From NCBI RefSeq assembly GCF_045679555.1, contig NC_092091.1, positions 74,323,722-74,387,721 of the forward strand: DNA of 64,000 bases, given 5' to 3'. The notes beneath the pieces were generated by a model. That model saw nothing but the letters and a program-made list of their open reading frames with translations, searched no databases and was not told the origin of the DNA. Positions 55,588 through 64,000 of the stretch are shown piece by piece. Position 1 is the stretch's first letter; each line of letters starts with the position of its first letter. The position numbers were made by a program, and so were the translations under genes. The stretch is from Salvelinus alpinus. Its lineage: Eukaryota > Chordata > Actinopteri > Salmoniformes > Salmonidae.

Positions 55588-56781
55588 TCATTGAGTACTG
55601 CATGCATTTACACCAGCTCCCACTACAGCTCCCACTGCTGCACCAACTGATTGACCAACTGGGCCTCCAGCTGTTCCCACAGCCGCTCCGATTGCAGCAC
55701 CTGTGCCCATGTGGCTTATATACTCAGCATTCTTTCTAGCTTCTCTTTCCTGTTTTATCCCCAGCTTCTCTACTTCTTCTCTTAGACACACTCCTTCAAA
55801 CTTTGCCTTCAGTTCTTCCCTCTCTCTGCGTATCTTCTCTTCATTCTCTCTCAGGATCCTGTTCTTCTCTTCTTCAATCGCTCTCTCAGCCTCCTGGAAC
55901 ATCTCAGTGGTGTAGTGGCTCCCTCCATTCATCTTCACCATATTGTTTATCTTCTCAAGCAGCTCAGTGACCTGGGAGCGATTCTGATCTTTGTTTTTGA
56001 AGACATGATATCCCCCCTTGCATTTGGCAATGAAACTTTCCAGTTTGGGATTTCCATGCAGGAAGTCTTCAATTGTTACATCATCAAGAAGGTCTCCATG
56101 TGTGAAGACAACCATGGTGTATTTCGATGCTTCATCACCAAATAGTTTCTGGATCATCTTCACAATTTCCTGCTGCTCTTCAGTGAATCCTCCCAGCTTG
56201 AGCACAACCAGGAACACATGGGGACCAGGAGCGGAGAAAAGCAGGCACTGTGAGATCTCTTTCAGTGCCTCCTCCAGTGTCAACTTGGTGTCAAACAAGC
56301 CAGGTGTGTCGATGACAGCTACATGTTGCCCTCCCACCTCTCCTCTTTTCTTTTTACTTGAGGATGTCACAGAAATAGCAGACATTTTGGATTCAAACGC
56401 TTTTCTCCCCAGGATGGCGTTTCCTGTTGCGCTCTTCCCAGATCCAATCTTCCCAACCAGAACAATCCGGACCTCTTTATTTTGTTCTGTTGGATAAGAA
56501 GGACATGTTGTTACAGTAGAAAGAAGTGTGGTGTTGATGTTCTTTCTGTTTGGTCATCTTACAGAACAGCTACTGAATATGATCAGTCTTACATTACTTC
56601 TTAAACATTGATGGTTTATAGAATATTAACTGTTAGCAAATTAACAAGGACATTATCTATAAATGAAGTTTCAAGCCTACATTAATTTTATTAAAATGTA
56701 TTAATAATGTAATAAAACAATAATGTGAAAACACATTAAACAAATAAACCGATTCTTGTAGATGAAGTACTCACCAGTCAT
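55588..56781 (-). CDS. GTPase IMAP (GIMAP/AIG1) family protein
   Basis: Main exon 55588-56486 joined to 56775-56781, giving about 301 residues with start ATG at 56781 (MTEQNKEVRIVLVGK). G1 loop GKIGSGKSATGN; conserved GIMAP stretch AVIDTPGLFDT (G3, DxxG); FLVVLKLGGFTEEQ; G4-like VVFTHGD (the usual form is T+xD). After the AIG1 domain (about residue 215) comes an acidic/basic coiled coil (EEEKNRILRENEEKIRRER) and a Gly/Ala-rich hydrophobic tail (GAAIGAAVGTAGG ... GAVVGAGVNA) likely to associate with membranes. GIMAPs act as scaffolds on lymphocyte membranes and are expanded in teleosts. The splice from the upstream exon (ATGACTG|gtgagt to cag|AACAAAATA) is in phase. Confidence 0.88.
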
Positions 56782-56849
56782 GTTTGGGTTTTGGAGTGCT
56801 GTCAAGCTTTTCCAAGGAACAGTCTTTCCAACCAGAGCAATCAGGGTCT
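56775..56849 (-). CDS. GIMAP upstream exon, degenerate copy of the P-loop exon start
   Basis: A 75-bp exon between acceptor atccaacag and donor GACTG|gtgagt. In phase it reads TLIALVGKTVPWKSLTALQN then PNMTG, clearly the G1 region but with the Gly-x-Gly before Lys-Ser replaced. The start ATG of the main product lies in its last codons, so the rest may act as 5' UTR. Flanking intron sequence is also shared with the main exon, so it is a tandem partial duplication. Confidence 0.6.
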
Positions 56850-57379
56850 CTGTTGGATGAAAAATAAAATGTTGTTTCTGTAGAGAGAAGTGTGATCTGA
56901 CAGAACAACTATAAAGCTACATTTTCAGTCTCTCATTGCTTCTTAGACTAATATGTTTTGTCTATAAAATACAAACTCTAAGCAAATAAACAATGATGTT
57001 TTCTACAGGTAACTGCCAAAATAACGGAAACGCCATTGATGGAACTGTCATTGTCCGTTCCTTGCCTACATACAAAGTTTCCACATTTGGCGAATATAGC
57101 AGTAGTCTTTCTGCCTTGGGTAGAGCACCAGTTGAAAAACTGCAATATAATCAATAGGTGGGACACATACAAAGAAGATAGTCTAAAATACTCAAGTTGG
57201 TGAGACAACCAACTTCCATGGAAGTTCTCTGACTTTCTCAGAAACCATAATAACAAACAGGAGCTTTTCAAAATGTCAACACAGAAGGTGTGTGCCAATG
57301 AATCTGAAGATGGAAAAGAGATCTACGCTACAACTGATGAGTCTGTGGTTTCAAAGGGCTCTCTGACATCAATGCTGGA
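56850..57379. other. GIMAP 5' flank
   Basis: 56852-57015 repeats intron sequence found at 56490-56740. 57000-57030 (caggtaactgccaaaataac) is the start of a dispersed fish repeat. No first exon recognised. Confidence 0.45.
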
Positions 57380-57770
57380 ATGAGACCAGGAAGAGGCACA
57401 CACAAGAGTGTGGTGTAGAGTACTTAAGTAAAAAATACTTTAAATGACTACTTAAGTAGTTTTGGGGGGGTATCCGTACTTTACTATTTATATTTTTGAT
57501 AACTTGTACTTTTACTTCACTACATTTCTAAAGAAAATAATTTACTTTTTACTCCATACATTCTCCCTGACACCCAAAAGTACTCGTTACATTTTGAATG
57601 CTTAGCAGGACAGGAAAAGGGTCTAATTCACACAGTTATCAAGATAACATCCCTGGTCATCCCTACTGCCTCTGATCTGGCGGAGTCACTAAACACACAT
57701 GCTTCGTTTGTAAATTATGTCTGAGTGTTGGAGATAGCCCCTGGCTTTCCGTAAATAAAAAAAAAACAAG
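57380..57770. mobile_element. Dispersed fish repeat
   Basis: Contains tgtacttttacttcactaca and gaatgcttagcaggacagga ... cctactgcctctgatctggc, words I recognise as high-copy in teleost genomes; class not asserted. Confidence 0.5.
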
Positions 57771-58974
57771 AATATCTCTTCTCCAAGAGGTCATTCTAGA
57801 CGGAGAACATGAGGAAGTGATCCATGGGGGTTGTGGTAGGGTACAGGTTATACTGTAAGAACGGCCATGTTCTGAATTCTGTTGCTATTTAAAAGTGCTG
57901 AACAAATGGGCATGTTGACGTGAGTCTTAAATGAAGTTATGGCTTGCCTCTTATCTGCTCATTGTTCCCTTGTGCCATAGTTTGTACATCTCCATTGTTA
58001 TATTGCTTAAGTAGGTATGTCGCATTAGTGTCTTATTCATCATTTAAGGCAATGTTGGAATGAACCATTACATTTTCTTTGTTTTGCTTACTTTGTATAT
58101 TATAATTACCTCATGTGCTTTTCTCCAGGAGGAGATACAATATAATGTTGTTGTGTCTGTAACTATACTTGCCAGTGACAGTCTCTTCCTGTTCAAATAT
58201 TTTTTTTCAACAAAATGTTCAGTAATATAACATGTAATTCCGGTTGATATTGCAAGATTCGTTTTGTTTGCGCAAAGTGGATCCTCGTGGTTGCATTGCC
58301 CCTCCTTTTCAGTCCACATAGGACTAATAAAATAATTAAATGGTAGGCTAACCTCATCTCTCTCTCTGTATGGTGACTTAATTAAGGAAAAGTAAAGTTA
58401 ACTCAACATCTTGCTGAACGTATCTGAACTAATATATCTCTCTCTGTCCATGTTGAAAGTGCTGAATGAATAGGTTCTACCTCGTCGCAGCTCGTTTGCC
58501 TGCACTTGCTTATACTCAGAGCTGTGTTAATGATATAAGAACAAACATGATGAATTTACTGAACATACATGTAATATTGTTGGTGTATGGTTTAAAAGTC
58601 ACAACTCAGGTCGGCATTCGTTATTATTGAAGGAGAATATGGTTCTTAGACAGTTACACAAATCGACAAGGAGCCAGTAGAAACCATATTTATTTAAGCA
58701 AGTCAGCCATATCAGCTATGATTTTTTTAAGGGCGGTAAATGAGGTTGAATGAAGTGTTTCGCTGCCAGACGAGGCTCTGCTGATAGCCAGGTGTAGCAG
58801 TGGTAAGGATTTACTCTGAAAGGAAAGAGCCGCTGTCGAAACAGCTTTATACAGGCCCTAACAGTTTGTGGACACCATTTGTCACCGATAAAGTGAAATT
58901 AATGTATTAATTAATGTTTAGTGTTGTGTAGTGGCTTTGCTGGCATGCATCTAAAAAAACATTGGTTGAGTTTA
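57771..58974. other. Intergenic, nothing recognised
   Basis: No repeats or coding domains seen. Confidence 0.4.
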
Positions 58975-59100
58975 CCCCACCAAGATGTACATGCTAAAAT
59001 CGCCAATGCAAAGCTTGCAGAGACCTCCTGACGTGTGGCTGCAAAAATTCGTTTTGGATTGTCATGCACTCATGGTCGGAGTTATTGGCGGTCATATTAT

Positions 59101-59250
59101 ATATTTTATTTAACGAGGCAAGTCAGTTAAGAACAAATTCTTATTTTCAATGACGGCCTAGGAACAGTGGGTTAACTGCCTTGTTCAGGGGCAGAACGAC
59201 AGATGGTTTCCATGTCAGCTCCGGGACCACTAGGCTACCTGCCGCCCCAT
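59101..59250 (-). mobile_element. HpaI-family SINE
   Basis: In minus sense: head ggcaggtagcctagtggtc, HpaI site GTTAAC (59171-59176), tail taagaatttgttcttaactg and gttaaataaaat. Confidence 0.85.
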
Positions 59251-59439
59251 TTGAGACCCCCCCCCCCATCCCCTTAGCGGGTCTCAAACTTCGATAAAGC
59301 ACCCGAGCAAGCAAAACAGAGCCCCTCTGTCTCAGTATGTATAGCCTGTGTATCTGATGCTGGCATGCCATACTCTTTTAGGCCAGACAGCATCCGATCC
59401 GATCCATTGGCTATATACAGTAAAACAGAGGGGGCACTG

Positions 59440-59862
59440 TTTCGCTGGCTCGGATGCTTTCTCAGGCAGCGAGGCTCGGATGCTTTCTCAGGCAGCGAGG
59501 CTCGGATGCTTTCTCAGGCAGCGAGGCTCGGATGCTTTCTCAGGCAGCGAGGCTCGGATGCTTTCTCAGGCAGCGAGGCTCGGATGCTTTCTCAGGCAGC
59601 GAGGCTCGGATGCTTTCTCAGGCAGCGAGGCTCGGATGCTTTCTCAGGCAGCGAGGCTCGGATGCTTTCTCAGGCAGCGAGGCTCGGATGCTTTCTCAGG
59701 CAGCGAGGCTCGGATGCTTTCTCAGGCAGCGAGGCTCGGATGCTTTCTCAGGTGGGCGAGGCTCGGATGCTTTCTCAGGTGGGCGAGGCTCGGATGCTTT
59801 CTCAGGCAGCGAGGCTCGGATGCTTTCTCAGGCAGCGAGGCTCGGATGCTTTCTCAGGTGGG
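59440..59862. repeat. 26-bp minisatellite, about 16 copies
   Basis: Unit cagcgaggctcggatgcttt ctcagg, GC-rich, with two to three copies altered to gtgggcgagg. Because 26 is not a multiple of 3 and the unit lacks plus-strand stops, all three plus frames stay open and give the same 26-residue repeat; not genes. Confidence 0.96.
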
Positions 59863-60127
59863 CCAGATTCAGCCGCTTGCGAATTGAAAAAGTTGTCAGT
59901 TTACAGTCCATTGTTCGGATGGAATTATTTTGGACGAAGGTGTGAAGGTAACCTACTTTTTCAAGTGATTTGTTTGACAATCAGATGAAAACAACATCAT
60001 GACTGGTTGTGTTCATGCCACATTAAAATGTAATACATTTTTACAGTTAAATGACATGTTTTCACTATAAAACCAATTTTAACAAATAGGAGGTCCCGTG
60101 GAAAAAAACATGCCAACCTATGGAAAT

Positions 60128-60265
60128 CAAATGCCTGTCCATATTTATCACTGACCTCAACCCAGAGTCTCTCAGAGCGTTCACAGTCAGCCCACTGACA
60201 CCCCTATCAGACCACAGCAAAATCACAGTCTACTTGAACAGAGCAATACTCAATCATGAGGCATC
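60128..60265 (+). pseudogene. LINE endonuclease-domain fragment
   Basis: Encodes TDLNPESLRAFTVSPLTPLS followed by DHSKITVYLNRA; the SDH motif is the end of an APE-type endonuclease domain of L1-like LINEs. Very short fragment. Confidence 0.6.
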
Positions 60266-60892
60266 ATTAGTTGTAATGCCGGCCCTGCACTGCATTATGC
60301 CATGTTTGTATCTGATTTATAACGTTTTGTTTTCTTCCCCTAGGTCTCGGACACTGGCTTAAGGCATTTTCTTTGCTTTGCTTTAGACTAAGGCTTTCGG
60401 TGGTGCCAGGGCCTAGCTTTGCTTTAGCTAATATATACATGTTTATTGTTAGACCTATTTGGTTGTAATTTTCTCATTTTAAGCCTAACATTTCACAAAG
60501 CTAAACACGGTATAACAATGCTGCCATTGTTAGAATGCTGACAATAATGTAATGACTTATTCAGTAATTAAAGTTGGGAATTCAAACATTGCAGATGATT
60601 AAATAAATGTTCAATGCGACAGCATACTAATCAGCTAATCGATTGTTTATTTAGTTGAGTATACAACTGTCTGCATAGACCACCTGAACCTTCATGACAT
60701 TCATTACCCTCTCTTCCAGCTTGTATAGAACGCCGTGCGTAAAACCAGTCTATTAGTGCCAAATAATATAGCCAATCCACCCTCACAACAGTAGTTGACC
60801 AAGGTATGTGTAATTTCTTGTGTGTTCAATTATGGTGTTGTTCAGGGTGAATTTATATTTGTGTTTCTGACATCTGTATTTTTGGGGGGAAA

Positions 60893-61090
60893 TCATGACT
60901 TTGGCAATATCAATATATGGCAATATTGCTCTAGAATGTTAAGGTTCTGTTGAAGACCTTCTTTGGATGGTGATAGAAGTACCAAATCATCAGCATATAG
61001 CAGGTATTTTACCTCTGTGTCAAATAGTGTGAGTCCTGGGGCTGGAGAATGGTCCAACATGTCTACTAATTCTCTCGTTACAATAAACAT
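60893..61090 (-). pseudogene. LINE reverse-transcriptase fragment with YADD
   Basis: Minus frame contains TEVKYLLYADDLVLLSPSKE and GLQQNLNILEQYC, the catalytic palm of a non-LTR reverse transcriptase. Isolated fragment. Confidence 0.75.
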
Positions 61091-62530
61091 GTTGTATAAA
61101 CTGAAATGTTGTAAAATAAAACGTTTCACAGATCAAAACTTTGTCATACTTCATTTCTTTGTACATTTGGAAAGAACACCCATTTGTTGCATCAAAACAT
61201 GCAAAAATATTGTGCTTCAGTCTTATGGCTTGATAGACGTCCTTACCTTTGCCTGCCTGTTGAGCTGGTAAAACGCAGGGCGTAAGAAAGTTGGTGCTTT
61301 CTAGTCAGGTGATTTCTTGTAAATCATGGTGCAGCCCAGGCAAAAAAACAAATCTCTCTAGCATAAACAGACAGATTTTGATGGTGATTTTTTTATTCTG
61401 TTAATTAGATTGTAGGCTATTGATTGTTATTGCGTTTTGGTACACCAGAAGTACATTCATTTCCAATGGAACGTTGCGTTTGCCTTGCAGCATTGCGTTG
61501 CAGAGGCAGTTGCAGTGCGTTCTGTGTGGTGCATAAATTGGATTTATCAAATGTATGCGTCAAACTGTATGCGTAAACGAGTTGACAGAAATGGTAGCAG
61601 ATGGTGAATGTTGAACTTTCGTTGCACACATATCTAGATGTGGCTGCTAACTATTTTGCGCTAAAACACAGTCGGTGTGTTCGAAGCGTAGAATTACTGT
61701 AAATGTTTATAGTCTATGGTTTGGACTTCACATTGCAGTAATGTGTATTTTAAAGCTGACATTTACTATGGGTTGGGTTTGCACGGAAAGACACTGGACT
61801 GGAAATTATTAAAGTGTAACAGTGAAAAAGTTGAATAAAGTGTTTAATAAATGTTTTATATATACTGTATATTTTTTCTATGAATATAGCAGCCATTGTT
61901 TACTGTTCAACAGTACCTGATGGATTTAACAATAACAAGTGGTCAAGTGGTATTTTTAGTGTCATTTTAATTTACAGTGCCATGAAGTAACTATGAAATG
62001 AATATGAACTATTTATGCTTAGCCATTCATCATTCATCCTGCTCCCGAGGAGGGAATGGGAGCTGTATTGGTAGTATTATGCCTACTGTAAAGGAGATGG
62101 ACAGTCATGCTGTAGTACATGTCTTATGTAGCCTGACCTACTTATTCTGTGACTGAAAATGCTTTAAATACCACATGTAATGTTACAAGGCATTTTAGTT
62201 TGGTATGCAGTCCCTTACATACAATAATCATTTCACAAGTGTTTTGTCTGTGGTAAAAATATATATATATATATATATTACATAACAAGCTACTTGAATG
62301 CATTAAATTAATGATGAACTGCCTATTCTTTGTGGCAGTTACACTGTCTTTATTTAACGACTACTCAATAATGGTGCCGTACATTAAATAGTTTTGGTTA
62401 TATTATAACATTTACGGTTGACAGAACCTTCAAACAAGAAGGAAAAACATTAGTTCAACCAGTTTGCCATCTATTCAAACATGCACCATGTAAAATCAGT
62501 CTTCAGAGGGATCGACCTGTGATTCTTTTT
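61091..62530. other. Intergenic, nothing recognised
   Basis: AT-rich; a short (AT)n run lies at about 62257-62278. Confidence 0.4.
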
Positions 62531-63060
62531 TATCCTGTTATGGCTGCAAGGGGCAGTATTGAGTAGCCTGATAATATGTGTCCATTTCAAACGGCCTCGT
62601 ACTCAATTCTTGCTCGTAGAATATGCATATTATTATTACTATTGGATAGAAAACCCTCTCTAGTTTCTAAAACCGTTTGAATTATTTCTCTGAGTGAAAC
62701 AGAACTCATTCTGCAGCACTTTTCCTGAGCCGGAAGTTCAAAGTCTGAAATCGATGCTCTCTTCCTCCTTCTGCCTATACATGGGCATGACATGTAAGAA
62801 TCTACATACACTTCATACACCTTCCTCTGGGTGTCAAGAAGGCTGTGAGAGAGAAATGAGGTGATTATCTCGATCTGGGATGGAATACATCCTCTTGGAA
62901 TGACGTGTACCCCAGTTCCGGTACTCTGAAGAACGCGATTTGGACAGTGGGATTGCCTGTTGTTTTGCTGACGTTATAGGCGACTATTATTTCCGGCTTT
63001 GATTTTATTTGATACATGTCACCATATCATCGTAAAGTATGTTTTTTCAATATAGTTTAA
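62531..63060 (+). mobile_element. TTAA-family repeat, copy 5, interrupted by copy 6
   Basis: cctgttatggctgcaagggg start and gaatatgcatattattatta as in copy 2. It stops at atagtTTAA (63057-63060), exactly where copy 6 begins. Confidence 0.75.
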
Positions 63061-64000
63061 CCTGTTCGGGCTGCAGGGGGCGTATTGAGTAGCCAGATAA
63101 AATGTGATAGAATTGGATAGAAAACACTCTCTAGTTTCTTAAACCGTTTGAATTATTTCTCTAAGTGAACCAGACCTCTTTCTGCAGCCCATTTCCTATC
63201 CGGAAGTGAGATTTCCAAAAGCCAGGTCTTTTTTCAAGAGCTTGTCTATAAAAGGGCATGTCACTTGGGACTATAGAAACACGTCATACACCTTCCCTTG
63301 GGTGTCATGCGGAAGTGAGAGCAGAAAGTACTTGATTATCTCATTTTGGGATTGAATACAGCCTCTTGGAGTGAGAGGTGCGTCATTATCTTTTTTTTCG
63401 AAGGCGCGAAGTTGCACCTGGAATTGCCTCCTGGAAAACCGTCGTTATAGGTGAATATGATCTCCGGCTTCAATTTTATTTGATACATGTCACAATATCA
63501 TCCTAAAGTATGTTTTTTCAATATAGTTTAATTATATTATTGAAATTTATTCGGGACTTTAGACGTGATGCGTTGGAAGAATTTTTTCAAGAAGGAGAGG
63601 TTAGCGCCGCACGGCCAGTGTGCTTGCTAATTCAAGAGGGAAATAGTTCGTTCTGGATCCAAACAAAGACGGTTCTGGACAACGGACCCCTTTACAACAT
63701 TCTGATGGAAGATCAACAAAGATAAGGACCCAATTTGGGATGCTATTTCATATATCTGTCGAACTGTGCTATCGCTACCGATTACTTGGAATCAATGCTG
63801 TTGTGTGTTAGCTATTGCAGTAAGCTAATATAACAATATATTGTGTTTTCGCTGTAAAACACTTAAAAAATCGGAAATATTGTCTGTATTCACAAGATCT
63901 TTGTCTTTCATTTTGCTATACACCATATATTTTTCTGAAATGTTTTATGATGAGTAATTAGGTAGTTGACGTTGGTGTCTGTATTTACTCTGGCTACTCC
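63057..64000 (+). mobile_element. TTAA-family repeat, copy 6, runs off the window
   Basis: Begins TTAA-cctgttcgggctgcaggggg. It carries the same internal sequence as copy 5 (cctaaagtatgttttttcaa then tatagtttaattatatt), showing the uninterrupted target inside which copy 6 landed in copy 5. Continues into the 3' part shared with copy 2 (ttgtgttttcgctgtaaaac). Confidence 0.78.

Larger units (their letters stand above)
58975..60800 (+). repeat. Dispersed block, copy B, interrupted
   Basis: Colinear with copy A (42440-43770), same orientation. It is interrupted by an HpaI SINE (59101-59250), the 26-bp array (59440-59862) and a LINE endonuclease piece (60128-60265). Confidence 0.65.

Noticed and set aside
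59348..59988. Three overlapping plus-strand frames of 163-207 codons
   Set aside because: All are the 26-bp repeat read in different frames.

Overview
The window is eukaryotic, almost certainly from a salmonid fish (trout, salmon, char or whitefish lineage). Three things point there. It holds tRNA-derived SINEs that carry the HpaI site GTTAAC of the salmonid HpaI family. It holds many Tc1/mariner elements of the types known from salmonid genomes. Between them sit fish-type immune genes split by conventional GT-AG introns. There are two 100-N assembly gaps (8049-8148 and 24759-24858).

Layout. 1-9290 (+): remains of a C-type lectin gene (membrane-segment exon, heptad-repeat stalk exon, and a far-off broken lectin-domain exon), invaded by minisatellites, a chimeric Tc1 element and a three-level nest of repeats. 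9.3-19.2 kb: intergenic repeats, back-to-back Tc1 fragments, a 36-bp minisatellite and a LINE ORF1 remnant. 19256-21347 (-): a second, apparently intact C-type lectin gene with a complete three-exon lectin domain carrying a QPD motif. 21508-24756: an LTR element with two identical-looking LTRs and one 795-codon proline-rich ORF that starts in one LTR and stops in the other. 24.8-33.9 kb: Tc1 elements, SINEs, a LINE reverse-transcriptase fragment and several minisatellites. 33999-39720 (+): a testis-specific protein kinase (TESK family) gene, eight exons seen; the glycine-loop exon was not found. 41.7-50.3 kb: mobile-element graveyard (TTAA-bounded repeat family, hAT remnant, Tc1/MITE pieces). 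51985-55105: about 84 copies of a 37-bp repeat. 55588-56781 (-): a GIMAP/AIG1 GTPase gene. 57-64 kb: repeats, LINE fragments, a 26-bp minisatellite and a TTAA element nested inside another of its kind.

No operon-like organisation exists. The lectin and GIMAP genes belong to expanded teleost immune families, and the TESK gene encodes a LIMK-related kinase. The least ordinary observations are: two minisatellites whose unit is a duplicated splice junction (the TESK exon-4 donor and the lectin last-exon acceptor); an LTR stem-loop whose stem differs by compensatory changes among three LTR families; the LTR-to-LTR ORF; self-nesting of a TTAA-targeting repeat; and a Tc1 element whose transposase 3' half is replaced by unrelated DNA. 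All family assignments are from reading motifs; no database search was possible.
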